This document shows, piece by piece, positions 12,586-23,775 of a stretch of 64,000 nucleotides of DNA (positions are counted from its first letter, which is position 1; each line of letters opens with the position of its first letter). A model generated the notes under the pieces. That model did no database searches. It saw only the letters and a list, made by a program, of their open reading frames with translations, and was not told where the DNA came from. The position numbers and the translations under genes were made by a program. Source of the stretch: Imbricaverruca yamaguchii (lineage: Eukaryota > Arthropoda > Thecostraca > Neoverrucidae); NCBI GenBank assembly GCA_034440575.1, contig JAOTOL010001598.1, positions 2,096,001 to 2,160,000 of the forward strand. Direction: 5' to 3'.

Positions 12586-13117
12586 GTGTCGCAGCGTCCG
12601 CTCCGTCTCCGGCTACCGCACCAGTGTCGCAGCGTCCGCTCCGTCTCCGGCCACCGCACCAGTGTCGCAGCGTCCGCTCCGTCTCCGGCTACCGCACCAG
12701 TGTCGCAGCGTCCGCTCCGTCTCCGGCTACCGCACCAGTGTCGCAGCGTCCGCTCCGTCTCCGGCTACCGCAACAGTGTCGCAGCGTCCGCTCCGTCTCT
12801 GGCTACCGCACCAGTGTCGCAGCGTCAGCTCCTTCTCAGACCACCGCAACAGTGTCGCAGCGTCCGCTCCGTCTCCGGCTACCGCACCAGTGTCGCAGCG
12901 TCCGCTCCGTCTCCGGCTACCGCACCAGTGTCGCAGCGTCCGCTCCGTCTCCGGCTACCGCACCAGTGTCGCAGCGTCAGCTCCTTCTCAGACCACCGCA
13001 CCAGTGTCGCAGCGTCAGCTCCTTCTCAGACCACCGCAACAGTGTCGCAGCGTCTGCTCCTTCTCAGACCACCGCACCAGTGTCGCAGCGTCCGCTCCGT
13101 CTCCGGCTACCACAAGC
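12586..13117. repeat. 38-bp minisatellite, 14 copies
   Basis: Unit begins GTGTCGCAGCGTCCGCTCCG and continues TCTCCGGCTACCGCACCA. Starts are spaced exactly 38 bp from 12586 to 13080. Variant units with CAGCTCCTTCTCAGACCACC recur in the second half. Because 38 is not a multiple of three and the unit has no stop, all three plus frames are open for more than 230 codons. These ORFs are repeat artefacts. Confidence 0.95.
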
Positions 13118-13362
13118 GTCGCTCTCGCCCGCCGCACGATCCAACACATCGTCTCGACTGTCCGTGCGCTTAGACTCATCCATTGGTGTGTTGACTCACC
13201 CATTGAGAACCAGTTGCCAAACATATGGTTAGCCGTGGAAACGGACAACAGGTCCACATCCGCCCATTCCATCCTGTCAGGTGCACACCGGCAGCCCATT
13301 CCCTGCCGTCACGCCGACCGGCCGTAACGGCACCGCCGCCCTTTTCTCGACCCGACACTGAC

Positions 13363-13476
13363 CTTGCTCGTCGAGGGGAACACGAACGGCGGCGGGTTGA
13401 CCTTGAGCGGCGTGACCAGCGCCGAGACGGGCACCCACATCTCCTGCAGGATCGTCTCCACCTCCGGCCGGTCCCG
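13363..13476 (-). CDS. Probable internal coding exon, unidentified protein
   Basis: This 114-bp minus-strand segment encodes 38 codons, beginning RDRPEVETILQEMWVPVS and ending PPPFVFPSTSK. The acceptor is CCGTCCTCCGCAG with a good pyrimidine tract, and the donor is AAG/GTCAGT, close to consensus and of the same AAG/GT type as the exons at 53.6 and 39.1 kb. Both boundaries fall between codons, so it is phase-compatible with the exon at 38902-39354. The peptide is natural in composition while the two other minus frames are not. I do not recognise the family. The 38-bp minisatellite starts about 250 bp away on its downstream side. Confidence 0.55.
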
Positions 13477-14938
13477 CTGCGGAGGACGGCACCGTCAGTT
13501 GGCGCAACGCCAGCCACGCGCGTCACGCGCGCGCGCAGACACGCACTTCCAGCCAGCCAACGCACGCACAGTAAGTCAGCGTGAGGTACGCCAGCACAAG
13601 ACCAGCACACAAACGTGCAACACACCATCGCACACCGAGTAAGCCAATGTGCCGTGGCGGGCATCACACGCACACCAAGCCGTCGAAGCCCAGCGAGCGT
13701 GCTTCGCGTCACTCACTCAGCACGCATATCCCGCAGAACGGCGCACGCCCGGCGGGCAGCACGCCGTACATGTGGCAGCACATGAAAATCACGACGGCGA
13801 CACACAAATCATCGCAGGAGCGGCACTCAGACACGTGGTGAAACCGAGTGTTCATAAACACACAACCGGGGTAAACATCCTCCGGCATCCCCGACCAGCC
13901 CGAAGTAGCCAAGGCAGCGTCAGGTCTGTGACTAATGTGGGGAACTGTCCATGTGAAGACCGGCAATGTCTGAAGTGATTTATGTGTCCACACCGTGGAG
14001 CGTGTCCCACCGCTGCCGATGCGGTGTCGCTCTGGATACGTTTCACTCCTAACCACTGCCCATTCATCACCCGCCAAAGGTAAACAACAGTGCACGATGG
14101 CCATGAGCAGACAATGATAAAGTGATGTCTCCTGATAAGTGATAGGTCAGCGCGTATCACTGATCGTGACAGCGCACCAGCCGCTGCTGTTCACTGGTCA
14201 GTGATCGGTGATCAGTGATCAGTGGTCACTTCTGACGGTTGCTGATCGCCGCCTTTCACGACTCACCTAAATGCTCACCGATCGCCACTGATCGGTGGGC
14301 ATTCACGATGACGGAATACAAACGATCGCCGCTCACCCGTGATCCAATTGATCCTATTGCTGAGCACAATTGACCTCGTGACTCGCTTTGTTTGTGACGC
14401 TCAACAATCGAGCTAGTGACTCACGCGGGGTTGAATGCGCGGCAGCTGAACGTAACCATCCCGCACTCAATCATCAGCGGCCAACGAACACAAAGCAAGC
14501 GCACGCTGCAAAAGAACCATTTACTCGCATGAAGCAGCACGTTCAACGAGACGCGTCGCTGTAGGCACGACTAAACTCGAATAACGATGCACCAGAGACG
14601 TGATGTTTCGTAGCTTGGTGTTCAAATTGTTCCGCTGTTCTATTACGTCATGTCTCCGCAGCATTGTAATTATATCCTGTCCGTTATTTGCTGGCCAACC
14701 ACCCAACAATGACCAACATGATCGCCACAGCGTCCGCCATTACTTACGACGCAGACATCGCTCCCATCATAATGAAGCCGCCGCCACCATTGCCCGCACC
14801 ACACCACCTAAACTACAACCCGCCACTACCATTTAGCAAGCCTCCATTATCGGCTTACTTTCACAACATTTCGTTCGCATTAATTAACCTTGGATACACC
14901 ATCACGCCAAGTCCATTCATTATCTCTTTCCCTCCCAT
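13477..14938. other. Unique non-coding stretch, presumed intron
   Basis: Mixed composition. It contains a short TGATCAGTGA-type 10-bp repeat at 14191-14230 and no supported gene. Confidence 0.5.
14191..14230. repeat. 10-bp TGATCAGTGA-type repeat
   Basis: Four degenerate units (GGTCAGTGATCGGTGATCAG and onward), partly palindromic through TGATCA. Confidence 0.75.
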
Positions 14939-15201
14939 CCATCACATATCCACCAGATACCTCTCCCATGCGGTGCCTCTGCATTCCATCACATACCCAC
15001 CAGATACCTCTCCCGTCCATCACATACCCACCAGATACCTCTCCAATCCATCACATACCCACCAGATACCTCTCCCGTCCATCACATACCCACCAGATAC
15101 CTCTCCAATCCATCACATACCCACCAGATACCTCTCCCGTCCATCACATACCCACCAGATACCTCTCCAATCCATCACATACCCACCAGATACCTCACCC
15201 A
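14939..15201. repeat. 31-bp minisatellite, eight copies, alternating types
   Basis: Unit is CCATCACATACCCACCAGAT plus ACCTCTCC plus a three-base end that alternates CGT and AAT. The higher-order period is therefore 62 bp. The first copy carries a 16-bp insertion. Confidence 0.93.
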
Positions 15202-17297
15202 GCCAGTACCTCTCCCAACATAAACATATTTTACGGAATCCCTACAACTCCACTCATCGCATTTCTCAATCGGCTCACCCACTGCTAAGTTCAGTGCGGT
15301 ACATCCATGCGACATACCCACCGTTCAAACGCGCATATCACCGGCGACAGAGCTGACACAAGAAACAGCCATCCAGGTGGTGGGAGGAGGGCAGTAAACA
15401 ACTGTCAGCTCGCGTACGGCGACACCATCTCGGACAGCGGTCAGCGCGTGACGGCGGACAAGGCGCCAACGTGGTCCGACGCGGCTCTACGGGCGGCTGA
15501 CGCGGCCAGACATGGCGGCCGACGGGCGCCGCGGGAGACGTGTGAGCGCAGCAGCCAGTGGGTGTCACCCGACTGCAGGCGGAACACCGCAGGACCGGCC
15601 CCACGTGATGCGATTTGCATGCATTTAGGAACGAGACACCGCTGACACCGACTATGACGTCATTGAAACCATTGACGCTGATAGATGCAGGCACAACTGG
15701 AAAGGGAGGACATGCTCACCGGGAAGATAAACAATCCTGGTTGAATGGGGTGGGCGGTACTCAGTGAAAGGGGAAGGGGCACTCATGGCTAGAAGGGAAC
15801 GGGAATTCCTGGCTAGAAAGGAAGAGTGACTGTGAGGCCAGAGTGGAAAGGAAGATTATCCTGACTGAAATGTGACGTAATTCTGAATGGAAGTGGTAAA
15901 TCCTGACTGGAAGGGGAGACAGCTTGTCTGGTCGGACAGGTAAATATGATTAAAATAGAACCGCTGTGACTGAAAAGCAAGCGGTCCTGGCTAGTAGGGT
16001 TGGCGCGGGAGACGAACCTGACCGGAAGGACAGGAAGGGGCTGGGGAAGGGCGATCCTAACCGAAAAGATTGGAGATCCTGACCGGAAGAACAGTGGAGG
16101 CGAGGCGATCCTGACGGAAAAGACTGCAGGGGAAGCGATAATCACATATTTTGATGAGATAAGAAGAACCACGATATTCGGAGTAATCATCCTATTCGGA
16201 GAAACATCATCTTCTTTTTCTCCCGCCGGAAAATTAAACCCTGCTGTTTCACAGTGCAATGGAGTGTACTTGTTGGCCTTTGTATTGACCAAGAATGTTA
16301 AAATCTGTGCATGGTTTCACAATATGAAAACAACTCTGGTTACCTCTCAGGTTATTTAATTCGTTTTGCTTCACTTTATATTTATAATCTTATTACTCAT
16401 TAACTTTGGACAATAATTAGGTACCTCCAAGATTCGGAACTACCAAAAATCTTGGTTCAAACAACGAAACGGAAACTGGTTTCTCCACATTTGATGGACC
16501 GAAAAGACAGCATTCAAATCTACAATCCCAAAATAAATCTTGCTACAACCCCGCCCCCATACTCACACGTCTCCGGGGCGATTCCATGTTAACTATTGAT
16601 GGGGCAGGTTTGGCATTCGTATGACGCGGCCACTGATTACAGTTCGCCCCGGGGTGTAGATAGATACTCAGCGTACCTACTCGACAGCTGCGGTACGTTA
16701 CGCACACCGTTATGCTCCCAGTGCATGGGCTGCCTCCTGATAACGGCGTGGGAGGTACTGCTCCCGTCTTCCCGAGACGCTCAAACCATCTTAAAAAAAC
16801 GGGATGACGGCGAAGGCGCGTGACAAAAAAAAACACGCCGCCCATGCCCATCCCCATGTTTGACTTGGCTGATCACTTTCATGTACTAGTTAAGTAATTA
16901 GTGACTTGATGACTGGAGGAACAATAGGATGGAAGTACTGGCGTTCAATTAAACAATGATGCCAAAAGCACTGAGTTTGACGCGATGCCACCGCATTTTA
17001 CCGGTTAGATTTTCCTGTGGTGGATTTATACTGCGTTCAAAGAACTGTGATTTGTTGCGGTTGGCAGCCACATGTTCGCAAAGTGATGATCCGATTTCGC
17101 TACTAACATTGGATTTCGCCACTGTCATGGGAAAACCACGAACGAACAAAGACCAAAATCTTACCGATCGCTCAAGGAACCAGTACGGGCAGTCGATGCC
17201 TGCGAAAAAGAGGAGTGAACATTTCCGATGGACTGCAGCCAAGCGTACTTAAAACCTGAGTCAAACCTAGAGGTGCGCAATAATAGCACCTCCACTG
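15202..17297. other. Mostly unique non-coding DNA
   Basis: Outside the degenerate repeat at 15700-16135 this is unique sequence: GC-rich at 15400-15600 and AT-rich at 16300-16560 and 16860-17200. No gene is supported. Confidence 0.5.
15700..16135. repeat. Degenerate ATCCTGACTGGAAGGG-type repeat region
   Basis: Recurrent ATCCTGACTGGAA, TCCTGGCTAGAAAG and ATCCTGACCGGAAG motifs at irregular spacing of about 25-40 bp. It looks like a strongly decayed tandem array. Confidence 0.6.
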
Positions 17298-17337
17298 GCA
17301 CACCCTACTGGCCGGCGACGCGGCCAGTAGGGTGTGC
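17298..17337. repeat. Perfect inverted repeat, 17-bp arms, 6-base loop
   Basis: GCACACCCTACTGGCCG (17298-17314) is the exact reverse complement of 17321-17337, with spacer GCGACG. Confidence 0.95.
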
Positions 17338-17625
17338 AAACTACCAGCGCACCAGTGCCCAGATGATAACGCAACAGTTCCCCGGTTCCAGCGCGGCAAA
17401 TTGTCGCTGACGACACACCGCCAAGTAGCATGCGACCTTCTGCGTCCCGAGCAGTGCTCTCCAGTGTGCAGTGTGCAGTCGCGGGGTGTGACCCGAGAAC
17501 AGGACAGCGCTTGGCACGCCGACGTCTCAGAGAAATTGGCTTGCAGCCAGCGTAAATCCATGTAGATGCCTTTATGCCTGTGCAGTATCGAATGCTAGCT
17601 TGCGACGAATATTTGCACGAGTGTG

Positions 17626-17662
17626 TATGCATGTATGTATGTATGTATGTATGTGTATACAT

Positions 17663-17727
<65 letters not shown>

Positions 17728-17742
17728 TTATATATATATATA
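17626..17742. repeat. Compound (GTAT)n and (AT)n microsatellite
   Basis: A GTATGTATGT run is followed by an AT run (17665-17722), a short ATGCACATT interruption and a second AT run (17730-17742). Confidence 0.95.
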
Positions 17743-18138
17743 CACTGCATACATCTACCGACTCCACCGACACGTATCAGACCACTCCTGCTCAGCCGCC
17801 GACTGTCAGCCCGCCGAGCAGTGAAAAGTGAGTGGCCAGACTGTCGTTACGCGTCGGCCAGAACGCGTCACGACACCGCCCGCTGTTGCACACACAGCTG
17901 ACCGAGGCGACGTCGGCCTGCCGCCGGGAGTTGCGCGCACGCACCGAGAGGATCGCCACAAAGCCACCCGGCGGCCAGATCGAGGTCCGGGGACACACCG
18001 ACCGTGCGCGCGGTCGGCGGTCGCACAATGAACGCGTCGGGGGCGTGTTACGGACCAGTGCGTGATTGACCGTACGCACCCGTGGATAAAAGATGGTGAT
18101 TACCGGTGACGGACGCCACGGACAGCCATATTACTGGT

Positions 18139-18271
18139 TTTAACGACACGTCGACCTCTGAGTCACACAGCGTCGGCAATCTCTCACGCCAAATCTCACG
18201 ACAGGTGAGACTCGAACACACGATCTTTGGATTGCGAGACGGGCAACTAACCCCTAGACTACTCGTCCCCG
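18139..18271 (-). mobile_element. tRNA-derived SINE with internal deletion
   Basis: On the minus strand this copy shares the head (GGGGACGAGTAGTCTAGGGG), a B box one base off consensus (GTTCGAGTC) and the distal body (AGGTCGACGTGTCGTTAA) with the copies at 5179 and 47839. It lacks about 25 bp in mid-body, where the others carry the block around GCGGGCGAAGAGTAGCG on the plus strand. No clear tail is seen. Confidence 0.7.
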
Positions 18272-18604
18272 GATACGGACAGTTGTGGAGTGATTGCCGT
18301 GTCCGTCTCGGCCGACTGATCGGGCGAAAACACGCCACGCTCGGTGCCGAGTCGGCACAAACCGTCCGGCGCGGCCTTCACACGTCAGCGTGGAACGCCG
18401 CCGTCGATAAGGTGCTTTCCAGTTCGGATACTCCAGCCACCGACGAGACCCCGGGCGTTCCCGATGGACGCTCAAGTGGAACATCCGCTCTGACATCGGC
18501 GAAATGCATCACGGTAAACCACCGCACGTGCCGCCATAACATGACGCAAAATAGCCATCAGTTGACACTCGGCTGAGTGCGGTATCTGCTCGGCACCAGG
18601 CCAC

Positions 18605-18960
18605 GCCAGGGTCGTGACCGCTGTTGTCCGGGGTCGTGGTCGCTTGGTCCGGGGTCGTGACCGCTGGGTCCGGGATCGTGACCGCTGGTATTCGGGCCGT
18701 GACCGCCACGTTCTTCGCCGTGACTGCCGGGGCCTGAGGTCGTGGACGCTGGGTTCAGAGTTGTGGCCGCTGGGTTCGGGGTCGTTACCACTGGGTCCAG
18801 GGGTGTGACTACTGGTGAGCGGGGTCGTGACCGTTGGTGTCCGGGGTCCGGGCCATGACCGCAGGGTTCCGGGGTCGTGACCGTTGGCGCCCTGGGTCAT
18901 GACCGTCAGGATCCGAGGTGGAGTGGCTGAGTATGATACCTTGACCGTTGGGATATGACT
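18605..18960. repeat. Degenerate 22-bp repeat
   Basis: Variable units around GGTCGTGACCGCTGGGTCCG. This is the monomeric, more diverged relative of the 44-bp dimer array that follows. Confidence 0.8.
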
Positions 18961-19092
18961 GGAGTATAAGATCATGACCGCTGGGATCCGCGATCGTAAC
19001 AGGCGGGGTCCGAGGCTGTGGCCGTCAGAGGCCGCCGGGGTCTGGGGCCGTGCCTATCGGGGCCCGGAGTCGCAACCGCCAGTTGGGAGCAT

Positions 19093-19626
19093 GACGGCTG
19101 GGGTCCGGGGTCGTAACCGCTGAGGTCTGGGGTCGTGATGGCCGGGGTCCGGGGTCGTAACCGCTGAGGTCTGGGGTCGTGATGGCCGGGGTCCGGGGTT
19201 GTAACCGCTGAGGTCTGGGGTCGTGACGGCCGGGGTCCGGGGTCGTAACCGCTGAGGTCTCAGGTCGTGACGGCCGGGGTCCGGGGTCGTAACCGCTGAG
19301 GTCCTGGGTCATGACGGCCGGGGTCCGGGGTTGTAACCGCTGAGGTCTCAGGTCGTGACGGCTGGGGTCCGGGGTTGTAACCGCTGAGGTCTCAGGTCGT
19401 GACGGCTGGGGTCCGGGGTCGTAACCGCTGAGGTCTGGGGTCGTGATGGCCGGGGTCCGGGGTTGTAACCGCTGAGGTCTGGGGTCGTGACGGCCGGGGT
19501 CCGGGGTTGTAACCGCTGAGGTCTGGGGTCGTGATGGCCGGGGTCCGGGGTTGTAACCGCTGAGGTCTCAGGTCGTGACGGCCGGGGTCCGGGGTTGTAA
19601 CCGCTGAGGTCCTGGGTCATGACGGC
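19093..19626. repeat. 44-bp minisatellite, 12 copies, built from 22-bp halves
   Basis: Each unit is GCCGGGGTCCGGGGTCGTAA CC followed by GCTGAGGTCTGGGGTCGTGA (TG or CG). The two 22-bp halves are related to each other and to the degenerate repeat upstream, giving a higher-order repeat. Minus-strand ORFs crossing it are repeat artefacts. Confidence 0.93.
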
Positions 19627-20679
19627 CGTGCACGAGTCTGAGCGCGGCTGGGCTGTATGAAAAGGGAGCGCAAGTGTTGCGTCAGGCCCGCGGCGGCCCG
19701 GGAAACGGTCTGTCGGCGTTGGTATGAGGTCGGTAAGACATCCAGCGTTCGATCGACCAGCGCCTCTGTACCACCACGCCGGCAGCCGACGGCCAGTCCC
19801 GTTGTCGGAGTGAAACGGACGGCAGGCGGGCTACTTTACGACGCGATCGCCAGGTGACACCGTTCGGCGCCGCGTCTCGTCCGGCCGGGCGCGACAGCTC
19901 ACCACAGAGTAGGCCAAATCGACAGACACCGGCGCCGGCACAGCTGATTGGCAATGCACACGCAGTTCATCGACACCTGTGTACCCGGATGGAGAAATGT
20001 GGCTTTCTCTAGTTGTGCTCAAGCACTGACCTTCCAGTTAACATATACCCAGTGTCGGTATTTGCTCTCGGCATCTCTCGTCCAATCCAATCCGTTTCCA
20101 ATCCAAGTCCGATCCAAAACCAAATATAATTCCACTCACGCCCATGTCCCCATCCCATCCCATCTCACTTCACTTCATCTCACCTCATCTCTCAATCATA
20201 TTGTTTTCATTACAGTACATTACATCTCACCTAACCCGATATATTCTCTTTCCATCACATTCCAGCTCACCTTCTCTCCTCTTATCCTATCATGCACGCG
20301 CAAGTTTTTGGAGCATCGTTAGCTGCCACCATACAGTCACCCTGAGTGTCCCGCCGTGGAACACTAGTCGGGAGGGCCAACCATCACTCACCCGTACGCT
20401 GGTTCGCGTCGCCTCGTTGACTCCACCCACCCTGCCCGGCACTGCCCGCCCTGTTTCCTCGTCTCTCACCTCGCCCTCGTCCCTCATCGCGGACCTCATC
20501 CGTCACCCAGCTCTGGCTCCTCGTCTGCGGCCCGCGCCTCTCACTGCACCTACTCAGCGTGTTTGGTGCGCCTGACTGGCGCGCCGCGCCCCAGGGGACC
20601 CGCTCGACCCCGCGGCAATATCGCGGCGGCCCGCAGGACTCGTTCGACCCCGGGGTAATATCGCGGCGGCGGCCGCCGG

Positions 20680-20730
20680 TAAACAGGCGGCGGCGGCGGC
20701 GGCGGCGGCCGGGGGGGGGGGGGGCGGGGC

Positions 20731-20762
<32 letters not shown>
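20680..20762. repeat. CGG/GGC trinucleotide repeat with G14 run
   Basis: Two (CGG)n tracts of about eight to eleven units flank a run of 14 G and GGGGCGGGGCG. This composition favours G-quadruplex or slipped structures. Confidence 0.93.
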
Positions 20763-21277
20763 TCGTCAGCGGCCGCCGCCTCCAGCCGGCCGCCCCGAAT
20801 GACACGATTACATTACACGGCGGCCGCCCGCAAACGGCCAGCACACAGGCGGCACACCGCGTGTGTGTGTGTATGTGTGTTTGGCCGGCCTGCCACCGCG
20901 TGGTGATGTCGGCTGTTTCCGGGGGGGGCGTTTGTGGTGTCAGTATTTTGTGTTGTTGTTTGTTGGGGGTGAAAGGGTATGAGGAGTAATGTGGTGGGGA
21001 TGAGAGGAAGCGAAGAAGATTATAGTTGTCTTGTAGAGGCGAGTTGTGAAAGAGTTGAGACAACTTGAAGAATGGCGAGTAGACGGAGGAGAAGTTGAGA
21101 CGTCTTGCAGGCACATGAGGTAGTAGTCGAAGCTGAGCTGGTGCAGGAGAATAGCGTTTGCCAGTCCGGTCGGTGCCATGGGGCGGGGTGTAGTTGGAGG
21201 GTTGGGGTCGGGTCATCGCCAGTATTGCTTTTACAATGCAAGAACATTAGTAGTTAGTAAATATCACGTGGGGTTAG

Positions 21278-21420
21278 TTTTTTGTTTCTTTTTCTTTTTT
21301 ATTGATTTTCTGTTTTCTTTTTTAAACGCATCTTTTCATTTTTCCCACTTTTTGTTGATTTTCTGTTTTTTTAAAATATCTTAATTTTTTCTTTATTTTT
21401 GTTTCTTCTTTTTTTCACAC
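21278..21420. repeat. T-rich low-complexity tract
   Basis: Runs of TTTCTTTTT and TTTTTTCTTT over about 140 bp. Confidence 0.85.
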
Positions 21421-23489
21421 CTCCGCGACATATACCCGGGAACGTGTGTCAGCCGCGCACACAGCACGCGCAACTCGGGCAACGAATACACAACGCTCGT
21501 CAGCAGGAGCGTCTGCCTAAACAGGAGTCAGAGCGGCGCGGAGTCAGAGCGGCGCATCGACACGACAGCCCAGGCGGCAAACCCAACCCAAAGTCGCACT
21601 CAAGGAGTCCTAATTGACAGAAAATGGAGTTGCACCGGATGAAGTATTTAACCCATATTTGGATTGGACTGTTCTGGTGACTGTCCAGGTGTCCAGAGTG
21701 CCTGTCCAGGTGACTGTCAATCTGTCACGCGCGCTGACCACAAATGGGCCCGGAAGTATCAGAAAGCCGTCCGATTCCGTGAACTCGGAGGCGCCCCGCT
21801 CGGTGACAGACACACCGGGCGCCCACATTAACTGCGTGGCGCACGTGAGCCCATGGGCATGGCAGCGCCAGCCGCCGCTCGCAATCGCCGACGGTTGCAC
21901 AGCCTGCATTCCGTCAGCACCGCACGCGCACACCCGCCAACACAGCGCCCGTCAACAGCGCAGCCGTTGCCCCAGATCGACAGCTGCCAGTCGGCAGGTG
22001 GCCGGAGTCAGCCGCCGCGCCGCCCCCGCCCCCGTCACTTGCCGCCGGCCGCCCACGTCCGCTCGCGCCGACCGGCATGTGCTAAATAGCGGCGTGATTA
22101 GACGTGCCCACCTGTTCCGGCCGGTGCAGGCCACGCCGCTGATGCGACGGCACCCCGGCAGCACAGGCGGAACCGGTCAGAGCGGCAGAAGGCCAGCCGA
22201 GACGGCCGGTCGGGATCAACTCGGCTCCCGCTTCCTGCTCCGGGCCCGCGTCCAGTGATCGTTGTGGGCGGGGTGAGGTGGTCGTGGGGAGACCGGAGGG
22301 AGAAGTCTGCGACATGGCATCCTACGATGCAATGAGGTGTTGAGGAGGCGGTCGAATTTCCACCTGAGCTCGAAACACTCTCGAAGCACGACACTCGTAC
22401 ACCCGATGGGCAGGAATGCGAGACATGCTTTAGTGCCGCCTGCTGGGTGAGTCTCTCTGGCCACAATCGGCGAGGATGGCGCTGAGAGCGGCCGATCAGC
22501 AGCGTCAGCGTCAGTCTCAGCAGCAGCCTCGGCGACCGTCACCTCGCCGCCGACGCGCACGTACGTGACGTCACGCCCACCCGTCTTATGGTCACGTGAC
22601 GTTACTCGACACAACGGCCGGAAGTGGGCGGCTGGTTCGACACCTTTAGGAGAGACGAAGATAAGAATAGGTGACACTTCGCTGCCGGTCTCCAGGAGTT
22701 GCCAAGCTGAGATAAACAGAGCTAGACTAACTCGAGTTGCTCAGAGCGGAGTTAATAAACCCAAACAGGCAGCACTGGCGATTGCTGTGGGAAAGTGCGG
22801 GGGACCAGGAATTGGGTCGTGGAGGTTCACTGCAGTATAAAAGAGCCCTCTGATTTAGAACTCCACGGATTTCCGCGACTATTTTGGCAAATTCACCTTC
22901 ACCCCCTCCGAGGAGAGGAAAATATGCACAAAAAACGGCTCACGCTCCGTGAGGTGCGCTTATCGTCAACAATTCAGACCAGTCCGAGCCTTAGCATCCA
23001 CTACACGACTGCGTACAGAACAAAGCCAACGATGGTGCGAATGACACGCGAGCATCACGTGCACACCCTGGCGCCCAACCTCATACATGGAGCTTGCTTG
23101 GATATCCCCTGTGATGGGCTACCTGTCCGCCAAATCACCGAATTGAGTGTCGGTAGCTCGCACCGTTCGAAACTCGGAGGCGACCAGGCCAAATTCCCGG
23201 TCGTCTCCGTCCAATCAGACGTACCCCAACCGGCTCTGGGCACCAAAATATCGCCAATCACTCGCGATGTCGTGCTGCCAAACGACGGCGCGTCTCAGCT
23301 GCCCGTCGTATGGGCTGCACTCGTGGCAACGGCCCTCGACGCCGCCCACCTTGACGGCATGTGTCGCGCGCTACGTCATCGGGTCCGAACACCGTAATCC
23401 CACGTCGCCCTATCGGCATCACCGTAATCATACGTCGCCCGAGCACGTGTGGAACCTTCGGCACAACTGGTCGAGCTGCCTGGGACACT

Positions 23490-23775
23490 GTTCGGGGGCA
23501 CTGTTTGGAAGCACCGCTTTGGAACACTGTCTGGAAGCACAGTTTAGGAGCACTGTTTTAGGCACCGTTTTGGAGCATCGTTCTGGAGCACGGTTTGGAA
23601 GCAATGCTTTGCTTAGCATTGCTTCCAAACCGTGTACTGAGTACTGCTCGGGAGCGCTGCTTAGAAGCACTATTTGGGAACATTGTTTGGGAGCACTGTT
23701 TGGGAGCATTGTTTGGGAGCACTGTTTGGGAGCACTGTTTGGGAGCACTGTTTGGGAGCACTGTTTGGGAGCACT
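23490..23775. repeat. 13-bp GGGAGCACTGTTT repeat
   Basis: About 20 units, degenerate in the first half (GGAAGCACCGCTTT and similar) and nearly perfect in the last seven (GGGAGCACTGTTT at 13-bp spacing from about 23689). A perfect inverted repeat interrupts it at 23589-23634. Confidence 0.9.
23589..23634. repeat. Perfect inverted repeat, 19-bp arms, 8-base loop
   Basis: CACGGTTTGGAAGCAATGC (23589-23607) is the exact reverse complement of 23616-23634. The left arm is a variant unit of the surrounding 13-bp array, so the right arm is an inverted copy of array sequence. Confidence 0.95.

Larger units (their letters stand above)
19627..23488. other. Largely unique non-coding DNA with low-complexity tracts
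   Basis: It includes a CT-rich stretch (20140-20290), a CGG/G-run block (20680-20762), a T-rich tract (21278-21420) and a CpG-rich block (21800-22260). Two ORFs of 200-214 codons (21614-22258 and 22795-23397, plus) have no splice or family support. Confidence 0.5.

Noticed and set aside
21614..22258. 214-codon plus ORF
   Set aside because: The second half is Arg/Pro/Ala-rich and composition-driven. No motif.
22795..23397. 200-codon plus ORF
   Set aside because: Length is compatible with chance in a window of this size and GC content. No motif or splice boundary was found.
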